Shown: positions 31,633 to 42,405 of the stretch, piece after piece
Layout: every line of letters begins with the position of its first letter
How positions within the stretch are numbered: position 1 is the first letter of the stretch
Assembly: GCA_963971225.1 (NCBI GenBank)
Contig: OZ020267.1
Span: 92,617,648 to 92,681,647, forward strand
Length of the DNA stretch: 64,000 nt
Direction: 5' to 3'
DNA from: Melieria omissa
Lineage: Eukaryota > Arthropoda > Insecta > Diptera > Ulidiidae
The notes under the pieces: model-generated
What the model saw: the letters and a program-made list of their open reading frames with translations, nothing else
What the model was told of the DNA's origin: nothing
Databases searched by the model: none
Made by a program: the position numbers and the translations under genes

Positions 31633-33008
31633 TTTATATGTGTGCGTATAAATGTGCAAGCATAAAATTTTCCGCGTTAGTGTACAGAGAAATGCAGTGT
31701 TGGTCCGCGCGGTGGGACGGTCTGGCCGCTCCATTTCATAGTATTACTGCACAGGTACACTTCAAGAGACGATTTTTAACAGAAACGAGGGTTGACGGGG
31801 ACACTGTCAAGGGAGTGGGTATTTCATGGCTAGGTTCGTGGCTCGACGCTTGGTCGTTGCAGCATTAGATGCCGCTTTGACTGAGCTGCGCGAAATGGAA
31901 CTGCGCAACCTGTAGCGTTCCAGGGTGGTTGCGGTGGCGGATGGTTCCGCTCTGCAGAGAAGTGAGAGTGTGTTTTTGCCTTGAACAACAGCATTCAACA
32001 GTTCAACTTTTTTATCGAGCAACAGCGACGAGTCATTGTACGGTGGGAGAGCGTGTGCATGAGAGAGTGATGACGATTCGTTATTATGCTTGGTGTTGAT
32101 GTTACTATTGGCACTGTCGCGTCGGTTGCAGGGGTGAGCGGATGCAGTTTTGGTAAATAGGAAATTGAGAAGTTTTATTGATTTTCCCCGAAATATGCGC
32201 CGCAAAAGTAAAGAGAGTCACTTGAAAAAGACTTGAACAGCACGGAACGAAATGGAATTGTATTGGAACTGAGTGTGCAGAGCCAGTCCAGGCCGGGTCG
32301 GATCAGGTCATTTCGACTGAAGTGCCTGTATTTTGGGATACTTTAGTGTTTTTTTAAGTTTTGTTGCTGTTTGTTTTTGCCAATGATTTAGATTTAGGGG
32401 TTGTTATTTAGGCGTCGTTATTGCATTTGCCGGAATGTTGCGCTTTGCACTTCTGTAAAAGCAGAACATCGAAGGCAAGAGATATGGCTGGCTGTATAGA
32501 TATACCGAGCAAATATATACAGACACACACATGCTACATATATTTGTATGTTGAATACATACCTATCTACCATTCGGAACATGTGAACTTAGCTTTTTCA
32601 GCTTTATCCAGGCCTGAGCTACATAATGTGCATAGTTAGTTTTTGTGTGGGCATCTTTGCTTGGCTCGCTTTGCGTAAAAGCTGTAATTGAAAGTTATTC
32701 ATATTTGTTCGTAACGTTGAGTTCAAAGGGAAACATTCGGCAGCCTTTATTAGGAATATTTACTGAATTGTTTACTTATTAAAAGCATTGAAAAAACAGT
32801 ACTATCGGTTGACTTTTTTCAGGATTGGCAACAAATCGCTTCGAAATATCAATTAACTGAGGCATGAATGTATTCGCGAGTAACAGACATATCGCCTAAA
32901 AGTATACGTAATATTAGAGACGCACACGCGAACTGCTCCCCGGAATAGAGTATAGGCCTAATTTACAACGCAATCTGCAAAGAAAAACCACAATCAGGAG
33001 ATTCGAAG
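31633..33008 (+). other. brat upstream flank; probable 5'UTR or promoter region
   Basis: This interval has no recognisable element or protein and is less repetitive than the DNA upstream, as expected for host sequence. Its last bases (to 33008) form the exon that precedes a well-formed donor site. I cannot place a transcription start; transcript data would be needed. Confidence 0.45.
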
Positions 33009-33076
33009 GTAAGAGGTGCTCAGCATGTGACTAAAGAACGAGACTAGACTTGAATGTTGTTTTTATCTTGTTATAG
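33009..33076 (+). other. brat: brat 5'UTR intron, 68 bp
   Basis: GTAAGA donor at 33009 after AAG, a T-rich tract (ttgttttatcttgttatag) and AG at 33075-33076. Length is typical of short dipteran introns. The first ATG downstream is the conserved brat start at 33109; the exon part before it has no ATG. Confidence 0.65.
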
Positions 33077-33108
33077 GCGTGCTTTGGTCATTTAGCTTGA
33101 CCGCGAAG

Positions 33109-36100
33109 ATGGCCACTTCGCCCACCCCGTCATTGGACTCCATCCGCGGCACAAACTCCATTGAGTCATACGGCGAACACACCGGTTACTTATCTGATTC
33201 TCCTCTGACATTAAGCGGTTCATCACCACCCGTCAGCGACTCGGCCATTTGCGACGAGTTTACTAACGCCGGCTCTGGCGGCAACCAGCACCATCCGATC
33301 TCTGCGTCAGTTTCGTCATCTTCGTCTTCGTCGTCGTCGTCATCAAGTAGTGGTCTTAGCGGTTGTGGCAGCACCACCAGTGCCGCTAGCAACAACAGTG
33401 GTAGTAGCAGTAACAGTGGGGGCGGCGTTGTCGGTAATAGCACCAGCAACAACAACGGCAGCGGTGGCGGTGGCGGGCCCGGCGTTATCGGCAGCGGCAA
33501 AGGCAGCCCCTGCAATAGTTTTCTATCGAACGGGAACGTCATTAACGTGGCAACGGCGAGTGCTGGTTGTGCGCCGCGCTGCACCGCCTGCAAGAGCAAG
33601 CAGTCAGACGCTGTTGCGAAGTGTTTCGAGTGCATCAGCTTCCTGTGCGCCAACTGCGTCACGGCACATCAATTTATGCACTGTTTCAATGGACACAATG
33701 TTTGTTTGATCAAGGGATTTGACGCGAACACTACCGCCGCACCGTCCACGCCCATCTCCACGTCTGCTTCAACATCGGTTGTCACGTCCAGCAATACGAC
33801 CACAGCTGACTTTAAATTTTCCAGCTCTCTCACTATGATGCTACAGCAACAACAACAGCAGCCACTTCCCAAGTCGTATTCACAGTTGTCCAAGATCGTG
33901 CTTAACTCGCACGCGGCTTCAACTGCGGCTGCTGCAAACCAACAGTCGGTATTTAATGAGAACAGTGACCATCAGGAGCTGGGCAGTGGTAGCGGTGGCG
34001 GCAGCAGTGGCAGTGGTGACGATCTCTTCGGCAATCTACTGCCACCGCTACGGAATCAAGTGTTTTGTCGTCGCCATAAACATGAGTTGTTAAAATTCAG
34101 CTGTCGTACGTGTTGTACGCTCGTATGTAAGGAGTGTGTCGTTTTGGATCACTCTTCTAGTTTGCACGAGATTGAACACGTCCAGGAGCACGCGCTTCCG
34201 TCTATAATGGCGCCTCCACCGTCATCGGCGGCATCTCCGTCGATGTTGTCGACCACGTCATTTGGGGCCTCGAATTCCCCGGAATCAGTGTTACAGACCG
34301 TGTTGGCAGACTTGCGCGGGAAGGTGGGAGAAATCGTTTCGCTAGTGGGCAATGCCGATAACAGTGTCGGAAAGATAAAAATGCAGTATCAGAAGGCGCA
34401 CAACGAGGTGAACGAGACACATCAGTTCTTCTGTTCGATGCTGGACGAACGGAAACAAGAGTTACTAAAGGAATTGGAAAGTTTGTATAATGCCAAGATT
34501 GCTTCAAATAATATTTGGGTGCAGCGATCGAAGGAGCTAATTGAGAAGGCAGTGCAGACATGTGACATAATTGAGCGCGCTCCGAAGGCACATAGCGTTG
34601 CTGATGTGTTGATGCTCCGCAAAATGATGGAGCAGCAGTTGCAGGCGGCGCTGCAGGATATGCAATTGCCGTTTGAGTTAGAATTCATATCGAACTACCA
34701 GTCGATCCAGGCGGGCGTGCGCAACACGTTTGGCTATATACGACCCACCAGCGCTGACGCTGCTGGGATTGGAAATGGTCAAAAGCAACCGCCAATTGCA
34801 CGACCCACACAAAGCTCGTCGAACAGCAGCAGCAGTAATAGCAGCATTGCTGGGTCTACGCACCTGCCCGTGGGCTTAGGGCTATCATCGGCCAATTTAC
34901 TTGACAGCGCCTATGCCAATGCCGTGGTGAACGGCGGCGGTGCACTGCTTGGTCGTAACGGCGGGCACCATATAGTTGGTGGTAGTGGCGGAAATACTAG
35001 CGTTACATTTGAAGAACTAATGCCGAAACGTTTCCAAAGCAACGCAGTTGGTAATACACCATTCATTGGTGTGCCAGTGAATCCATACGAGAAGTGGAGC
35101 AATGGTGGCTCTGACAATTTGTTCTCTACCACAGATCCATTTTCCAGTGCACAACTGCTCAATTCACTTACGAGCAGCGTGACCGGGTCTGCAGGTGGTG
35201 GTGCATTAAGTGCTCTTAACCTGACAGCCAGCAATGCGTCCTCTGATTCACTGATGGACTTGACTTCGAAGTTACTTTCGGCGACTACATATCCGCCAAA
35301 ATCGCAGATTAAACGTCAAAAAATGATTTACCACTGCAAATTCGGCGAATTCGGCGTGCTAGAGGGCCAATTTACTGAACCTAGTGGCGTAGCGGTGAAC
35401 GCACAAAACGATATCATCGTAGCCGACACGAACAACCACCGCATCCAAATTTTCGATAAAGAGGGCCGGTTTAAGTTCCAGTTTGGTGAGTGCGGAAAGC
35501 GCGATTCGCAACTGCTATACCCAAACCGGGTGGCCGTAGTGCGGAATTCTGGTGATATTATTGTAACCGAGCGCTCACCTACACATCAAATACAAATCTA
35601 CAACCAATATGGGCAGTTCGTGCGCAAGTTCGGCGCCAACATACTGCAACACCCTCGCGGTGTTACGGTTGACAATAAGGGTCGCATTATTGTTGTCGAG
35701 TGCAAGGTGATGCGCGTGATCATTTTCGACCAGAATGGAAATGTACTCCACAAATTCGGCTGCAGCAAGCACCTGGAGTTCCCCAATGGTGTCGTGGTGA
35801 ACGACAAACAGGAAATATTCATCAGTGATAATCGTGCCCACTGCGTCAAGGTGTTTAACTATGAGGGGCAGTATCTGCGGCAAATCGGTGGTGAGGGCGT
35901 GACCAACTACCCCATTGGCGTAGGCATCAACGCAAACGGAGAAATACTGATTGCCGATAATCATAACAACTTTAACTTGACCATCTTCACACAAGATGGA
36001 CAGCTGGTGAGTGCGCTGGAGTCAAAGGTGAAACATGCACAGTGCTTCGATGTGGCGCTGATGGACGACGGCAGCGTAGTTCTGGCGAGTAAGGACTACC

Positions 36101-36147
36101 GCCTGTACATTTACAGGTATGTGCAGGTGCCACCAATCGTAGTCTAA
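33109..36147 (+). CDS. brat: Brain tumor (Brat), TRIM-NHL translational repressor
   Basis: An intact single-exon coding region of 1012 codons. The start MATSPTPSLDSIRG corresponds to the Drosophila Brat N-terminus (MASSPTPSLDS), and upstream in-frame codons have no ATG. Domains: low-complexity Ser/Gly/Asn-rich stretch (about 65-150); B-box 1 (about 155-203, CTACKSKQSDAVAKC...CANC...H); linker with a Gln run; B-box 2 (about 318-358, CRRHKHELLKFSCRTCC...C); coiled coil (about 390-490); Ser/Asn/Gly linker; six-bladed NHL beta-propeller (about 735-1012) starting IYHCKFGEFGVLEGQFTEPS. There is no RING finger, as in Drosophila Brat (1037 residues). Known role: a cytoplasmic RNA-binding repressor that acts with Pumilio and Nanos and limits neuroblast growth. 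The NHL domain is almost identical to the fly protein; only the last residues and linkers vary. Confidence 0.97.
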   Translation: MATSPTPSLDSIRGTNSIESYGEHTGYLSDSPLTLSGSSPPVSDSAICDEFTNAGSGGNQHHPISASVSSSSSSSSSSSSSGLSGCGSTTSAASNNSGSSSNSGGGVVGNSTSNNNGSGGGGGPGVIGSGKGSPCNSFLSNGNVINVATASAGCAPRCTACKSKQSDAVAKCFECISFLCANCVTAHQFMHCFNGHNVCLIKGFDANTTAAPSTPISTSASTSVVTSSNTTTADFKFSSSLTMMLQQQQQQPLPKSYSQLSKIVLNSHAASTAAAANQQSVFNENSDHQELGSGSGGGSSGSGDDLFGNLLPPLRNQVFCRRHKHELLKFSCRTCCTLVCKECVVLDHSSSLHEIEHVQEHALPSIMAPPPSSAASPSMLSTTSFGASNSPESVLQTVLADLRGKVGEIVSLVGNADNSVGKIKMQYQKAHNEVNETHQFFCSMLDERKQELLKELESLYNAKIASNNIWVQRSKELIEKAVQTCDIIERAPKAHSVADVLMLRKMMEQQLQAALQDMQLPFELEFISNYQSIQAGVRNTFGYIRPTSADAAGIGNGQKQPPIARPTQSSSNSSSSNSSIAGSTHLPVGLGLSSANLLDSAYANAVVNGGGALLGRNGGHHIVGGSGGNTSVTFEELMPKRFQSNAVGNTPFIGVPVNPYEKWSNGGSDNLFSTTDPFSSAQLLNSLTSSVTGSAGGGALSALNLTASNASSDSLMDLTSKLLSATTYPPKSQIKRQKMIYHCKFGEFGVLEGQFTEPSGVAVNAQNDIIVADTNNHRIQIFDKEGRFKFQFGECGKRDSQLLYPNRVAVVRNSGDIIVTERSPTHQIQIYNQYGQFVRKFGANILQHPRGVTVDNKGRIIVVECKVMRVIIFDQNGNVLHKFGCSKHLEFPNGVVVNDKQEIFISDNRAHCVKVFNYEGQYLRQIGGEGVTNYPIGVGINANGEILIADNHNNFNLTIFTQDGQLVSALESKVKHAQCFDVALMDDGSVVLASKDYRLYIYRYVQVPPIVV

Positions 36148-38803
36148 GGCAGGGTGACTCGACGATGTTATCAGTCGGCGGCGGCTGCGGATACTGTTGG
36201 TGCAAATTATCAGCGTGGGAAGAACACCATGGATGGACGGCAAACGTGTACCCGAAGCTGGTCAGTCCGGCTCGTCTGATTGCGTATATTTGCTTCTTCC
36301 GTACACCTCTAATTTACCCACCAATTTACACAATTGATTTTGTTAAGCTGGGCGAATGTTCTATTTTGCCACTCTGCTCTTAATCCCCCTGATAGCACCA
36401 TGACGCTTTGCTTAGCCTACTAGAAACATTAGGACACACTAATAGAAACCAACAACGAGAGCCAACAACAAGTAACTGGACATCAGTTAATTTGCACTTT
36501 TGTAGATTGTATCAATTAAATTTTGTTTATATTGCTTATAGTTATATTGATCTGATCTAATCTTACTCTAATTTATTTAGTATACTGCCGGTTTCATTTT
36601 TGTTTGATGTTATTTTTTTATTTTTGTCTGTTTGTTTTTGTTTTATTTGCATTTTGCGTTTCTGGTAACATTTTTTACTCCTTATGCGCGTATACTTTTA
36701 ACTCTTTGATAATAATGTATGCTAAGTTTATTTATTTGTGTGCAAAGATGAGAAATTAAAACTGTAACATAAATTTTTATATATTTATAAAGTAATGTCT
36801 TTTACGAAAATACCTATTCTGAACTGACAAACACAGGAACTGAGTAATTTATTCAAAATGAAACCTCATACTGTTTGCTTTCTTGTTGTTAAGTTAAACA
36901 ACACCCACACATAAAAAGTAACGTTCGAATTTAATTTAAATAATTTTTATTTTTATAGAATAAAACTAAAAGGATTTCCTTTTGCATTCGTATGCATGCC
37001 TAAGTTATAACAAGATAACCAAAAAAAAAAAAAAAATTGGCAATCAGTAACGACTTAAGGGCTTGAAAAAGAATAAGAGAAACTCAATTTATATTTTAAC
37101 GTTATTTATTTTAGTTAAACAACGTAACGAAAATTAAAGGAAAAACAAATCGAAATAATGGGATTTAAAAGTTTCATTTGTCATTCGTTTTACATTTACT
37201 ATTAAACACCAATATATTTATACTCGTACATACATGTATAATACACAGATAAACGTTAAAGTGCAAAAAGCATATATAGTCTAACGAAAAGTTATATATA
37301 TTTTGTAATCATAGCATAACTTTCTGCATATAATCATACATTTGTCAGCTTGCGTATACCCATTTCGTACGCCCATTACATATACAAGTGCATACAAACA
37401 AGTTGGAGAGTAAATACTGTTCGGTGGTTTCTCCCCATTAATGTGTAGCTATGTACTACAAAGATTGCAAACATAGATGCACACAGCCCTCACAATTTCA
37501 CTCGGTAGCAGTAGTGTCTGTAATTCTACGCAATATATCAAAAACAAATCGATATTTGTGAATCCCGTTTGCGTTGCGGTGTGTACTTTTGTTTTCACAG
37601 ACCCATACGGACAAGCAGCACGGAGCTCTTACGTTGCACGTGAACTGGATCGTAGTGCTCAAAGGGACTCGACGTACTGTGGGATCGAATACACCGCACG
37701 CCTAATTGCCAATGCCCGTTAGTAATTATCGCTTGTGTGTATGTGGTCGTTCAAACACAGATTATGCTAGAAAAATGTGTTGTATCGTATTTAAATACAT
37801 AAGAATTAGCGTTAGCGTATTTATAAGGTAGTACTCATAATACATAAACGGAATCAATTAATCAGCAGATTATTACATAGCGAGATGCTAAGCAATTTCG
37901 GGAGTCCAATTTGTGTATTTCAACGCGCCACCAATTGTTGGCAACCGCAACTGCAAGTGTAAAATTGAAACCGAGCTTCTGTAAAAGTGGAACTATTGTC
38001 TGTATATTAAATCTATAATGTTGCTGTTGTATTTGCACATATGAAAAAGCATACCAATTGGAATTTAACGTAACGGTGCGAGTGCGGGATAAGTAATTTT
38101 AAAACAAACTACTAAAAAAAAGCTGGTGTCTGGTGCGCATAGACTTAATATCCCGATTTGCTGCTTCACTGCGCTAACAAAAATTTGGTGAGTGTGAAGT
38201 GTTTGCAGATGCACTAAATCTATTATTTCAGTGGCAAACTGCTCGAGCCGCACGAGGCAACAGTGCTTGGTAGCAATTATTGGAATTTCCGTTTCTGAGA
38301 CTCCTGCTAGCACTAGATAGCCTTAGCAGCATGTAGCATATTGATTAGAAACTGTTATTGGATTCCACATCTTCTCTTTATTTTCGAAAATATAGATTAC
38401 AAGTTTTTTATGACAGCTTTGCCCCTTCGAGCACAAGTGCAACCAGTAAAGTCGATTACTTGGGGCTGTAAATGCAATGAAGTGATAGGTGTTAAGTAAT
38501 ACCGAATGCTTTATGATTTTGCAACGATTGGCGGTTGTAGAAATTGTCCTGACGATTAAGTTAATGATCATTGGTTTGTTAAGTTATGGAAAAGAGGGTA
38601 TAGAAAATTAGAGAGTAAAAAAGCCATGTTATGAGTAACAATTTCACAGATTTGTCGTATCCTGCATTTTTCAAAACTTTAATTAACATTTCTTAAACAT
38701 TGCGATTAGAACTAGTATATTGTTAAATAGCTTACAGTAGCATACAGATGACATTCCGCATATCGTCGAGTAATTATACATAAAGCTAGAAACACGTTCA
38801 CAA
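36148..38803 (+). other. brat: Probable brat 3'UTR and downstream flank
   Basis: AT-rich sequence without transposon signatures after the brat stop. AATAAA occurs at 36959-36964 and ATTAAA at 36755-36760, so a proximal 3' end about 0.8 kb after the stop is plausible. In Drosophila, brat is among genes reported to have extended 3'UTRs in neural tissue, so the transcript may run further; this is from memory and untested here. I found no exact UGUANAUA Pumilio motif in the first kilobase. Confidence 0.5.
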
Positions 38804-40229
38804 TACACTGTGGTGCATAACTATAACCTAGTTCTATTTTATAGGTTCTTTTGATTTAAAAGAGAATAAAAACAAATCGTAGTATGAGGAATAATAGAGC
38901 TTGCGTGGACACATATTAGGAGAGAAGAATTCTCAAAATAAAATACGCCGTTGTAATTAAGTGTAAGTGTGATTTTTTATTGGTTCATAACTATAATCTA
39001 GTTTAGTTTGTCCATCTCACTAGAGTGATAGAACCAAAACAAATTTGTGGATTTATAAAGATTTACAAGTTTAATAATGCGTGGGGCCACCCTTGTTGTG
39101 AATCATTTCAAAAATACGGTTTGGCATGCTTTCCACCAAGCGTGTTCGCGTCTCGTGACTCACAGACTCCCATAACGTAATAATAGCGCTTTTCAGTTCA
39201 TCAACTTTTGTGTACTGCTTATTTTCTTCGTATATCTGTCGTACAATAATTCCCCAAACATTCTCGATCGGATTTAGATCTGGGGAGCATGCTGGCCACT
39301 TGCATGCCATTCTTTTGTCTCCCGACTGCTATGTATGGCCGCATTGTCGTGTTGGAATGTTCAATCAACTTCTCGATTGTTTTCCAAAAATGGAAGAAGG
39401 TTCATTCGCAACACATGGGTGTACTCTGCCCGCCGAAATTAAACTTTTTCTCATCACAGGTGGGAAAATGACCTATACCGGAAAGAAGGAATAATTTATA
39501 TTTATTAATGACCTTATTAAGATAAACTACCTTTTCCCAATTCGTTCTCAGGTTCTCTCGTCCAAAATCGAGGCGTGCATTTATGTGACGGGGCAGCAAT
39601 TTGGAAGCAGATTTAATTTTTTCCCTGATGAGGGTGGGAGACCTCTTAATTGCGCGATTTATGGTCCAACGCGAAACATTTAGGTCACATTCTCTTGCAA
39701 TTTTGGATGCAGACTTCAGAGAATTGCTGGCTAGATTATAAATGCGACGAGTATCGCGTTCAGACAACTTCGGTATCGGACCACCCCGACGGTTGTTTCC
39801 ATAATTTTTGGGATCTGCTAAATAATTACGCACAACTCGGTCAGACCGGCTTAATTTTCGCGCGATTTCACTAAAACTTAATCCTGCTTCCTTAAATGCA
39901 CTTATTTTGCCTTTTTCGACATCGTTCAATTGAGCACCGTAAGAATCACGTAAGAACAGTTATGATTGACATTAAAAACAAATGTGTCATCAAAAGAAAA
40001 TTTCGAATAAACTGGAGTACAAAGGAACTAGGTTATAGTTATGCACCAATAAAAAATCACACTTTTCCCTCTTACGGTACAACGGCGTATTTTATTTTGA
40101 GAATTCTTTTCTCCTAATATGTGTCCTCGCAAGCTCTATTATTCCTCATACTACGATTTTTTTTATACTCTTTTCAAATCGAAAGAACATATAAAATAGA
40201 ACTAGGCTATAGTTATGCACCACAGTGTA
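38804..40229 (-). mobile_element. Tc1-type element with ~210 bp inverted ends
   Basis: TA-flanked ends TACACTGTGGTGCATAACTA are identical at both ends. The arms (38804 to about 39015 and about 40018 to 40229) are roughly 90 percent identical and each contains two direct copies of tgcataactataacctagtt, an outer and an inner one, as in IR/DR elements. It lies about 2.7 kb downstream of the brat stop. Confidence 0.9.
39071..39929 (-). pseudogene. Tc1-type transposase, N-terminus intact, centre deleted
   Basis: From 39929: MNDVEKGKISAFKEAGLSFS and EIARKLSRSDRVVRNYLADP form a Tc3-like paired helix-turn-helix. RRGGPIPKLSERDTRRIYNL is the hinge, followed by the second helix-turn-helix (SKIARECDLNVSRWTINRAI). 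A short insertion (VVYLNKVINKYKLFLLSGIGHF) interrupts the region before DEKKFNF, which holds the first Asp. After a deletion near 39400, a shifted frame has HDNAAIHSSRE (second Asp), and 39310-39071 gives CSPDLNPIENVWG (Glu) and the C-terminus. Frameshifts and the deletion inactivate it. Confidence 0.85.
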
Positions 40230-40698
40230 TATGAACATCCAATTAAATTCAGCCGCATAATGTTTTGGGGAGTGATTTTTCAACTACATAAAACTCAAAG
40301 TACTTATATTGAATAATTTTTATAGATATGTACATGCGAAAGTAATAAGGCGAAAGCAAAGTTATTATAATTGAGTGTCCTGTAATTTTTTTTTTTGCGC
40401 GACTACGCTGCGTGATATCAGGTCGGAGGAGATCGACAGAAACTAAAACTAAATGTGCTCTATGGAAACTGATTTTTACGCCCGATTCGTACAGTTTTCC
40501 GTGCTACCGTAAAATACATTATCAATTACACTAATTACTTTCACTTTTGATTAGAATAAATGTCAGATGTAGTAGAAAGCATATACTAAGCAATTGCTTT
40601 TGACGAGGAGCTGACGCAGAGAAGCGGCTTAGTCTCTGCTTGTTGATTGTCGACTGCCGTCCAACGGACGAATTGACAAACACGAGCAACGAGTGTTA
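40230..40698. other. No gene seen
   Basis: Host-like spacer. No protein or repeat was recognised. Confidence 0.4.
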
Positions 40699-41088
40699 CT
40701 GTGAGACCTAAATTGGAGCGTCAGAAAACGCAACGCTCTTGCTTAGTGCGGCATACCGAAATTGAAGCGTTGCGTTGGGATTGTCAAAATCATGAAATGA
40801 AAATGTCAAAAAATATCTGTTTAGTTGCCAAAAAAAACAACAAATTATTATTATTTTGCAAAACTTAGCTCTTATTTGAATAAATTCCTCACAATTTAAA
40901 TCAAATATAAATCACAGGCGTTTTTGTTTGTCGCAGCCAACTGCAACTGCTAACGCCTTGTCAAAATTGGAAATTCGAATAGCTCAGCGTCAGAACGTTT
41001 CAATTGTGGTTTGCCCCATACAATTTGTATGGGCATGGAGCAATTTTGACAGTTGCTTGCCGCTAACGCTTCAATTTAGGTTTCACAG
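40699..41088. mobile_element. MITE, 390 bp, with 9 bp TSD
   Basis: Ends CTGTGAGACCTAAATTGGAG and (reversed) CTGTGAAACCTAAATTGAAG form terminal inverted repeats of about 27 bp. Flanks are cgagtgtta (40690-40698) and ttagtgtta (41089-41097), 7 of 9 matching. A 9 bp duplication suggests a Mutator-like origin, but that is inference. Inner inverted similarity (gcgttgcg, aattgaagcgtt) is also visible. Confidence 0.7.
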
Positions 41089-42180
41089 TTAGTGTTATTA
41101 GAATTCGAGTGGATGGAATAGATTGTTAGGCCTATAAATGTGTTACACTAACTCAAGCGTATGGATTTTGTTTAAATTCATCTTAAAAAAACATGAAACA
41201 TGAACATGAGAAAAAACAAAGAATATGTTGTTGGCATGGTAAAAAATCGTTGGTTTAATTAAAAATGAAAAGAAAACCGAAACACAAAATAACAAAACTT
41301 GAAGCACAAATAAAAAACCAAGAAGAGGTGAAATAAATGTGAAGAACAAAACTTAAGTAGTGTTTATATTTTTGATAAATGTTATTACACCTTAAATTTT
41401 AAAGAGTATAAAATGATGAAAACAACCACAAAATGTAAGAAAATTTAAATTTAAAGAAGTTACTCTGGCAACAAGACAGACATAAGAAAAAGAAAAGTTA
41501 AGGGCATAACATGCTTGGGGAGAAAGGATACCGTAAAATTTAACAATTATAACCAAACAAACCAAGATTAAAAAATGAATTTTCAACAATCCGGAATTAA
41601 AAAGGTCAAATTTTAAATAAATAAATGGAGCCCTGTGGGTGTTTTAGACTTACCAGCACTGGTGGAGTGTTTAAAAAACTCAGCAGACGAACATTAAACC
41701 TAGTTCTCGTCTCCTACAATAGTGAGAGTAGTGCTTCTCCGAAGAATAGTGAAATCAATAAAGTTTACCAGGTAGATGACGTACACTTATTTCTCTGAGT
41801 AGCAATTGTCAAAGTGTAAATTTATTTGTGTCAGTTCGATTAACCTTTATTTTTGTTGTCGTTAAATTTAAAATTTACTTTCACGACTTCAGAAATATAT
41901 ATTTTCGTAATGTATTTTATGTTAGAAAAACATAGGAACTGCTGTGCGTTTTTCTGCAGACAGCACGTTTTTCCTGGCATGTAGATGCGTTTTTAGTGTC
42001 GGTTTTGATGCAGAACGTATTTTCAAACAACAATTTATTTTGAAATTTTTTCATACAGCACAGACGGGTTATGAATTATGACATTTGTCAGCAAAATGAC
42101 ATTAACTGTCAGAAAATAAGTGTACGATGAAGAGAGAGTTCTTGCTATCTGGCACACTATATTAATTTCACTGCTCCCGA
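41089..42180. other. No gene seen
   Basis: AT-rich, host-like. Short ORFs on the - strand have no recognisable motif. Confidence 0.4.
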
Positions 42181-42405
42181 GGCGAATTAATACAGGTGAC
42201 CTCGTTGAATCAGATTATTTGATTTTTTTGTGGTGGAAAAGGTCTAGACTGTCAAAATGCCTGTGTAAAACTGTGACAGTTTAAAAATGAAAAAATCAAG
42301 CTTTGTTCTGATTGGCTGATTTTGACAATCTAAGCCCAGAAAACAAAAACAAAATACATTGAAATTTTGTTGCTGCCCTTACGCTATCACCTGTATCAAT
42401 TCGCC
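42181..42405. mobile_element. MITE-like element, 225 bp
   Basis: GGCGAATTAATACAGGTGA at the left is mirrored at the right (reversed GGCGAATTGATACAGGTGA), 18 of 19 matching. I could not find a convincing target duplication, so superfamily is unknown. Confidence 0.6.

Noticed and set aside
33186..35994. Open frames on the - strand and other + frames over brat
   Set aside because: They are shadows of the brat coding sequence with its biased, repetitive codons.
36148..37100. Pumilio/Nanos response elements in the brat 3' region
   Set aside because: I found only near matches (such as TGTAGATT and TGTATAAT), no exact UGUANAUA.
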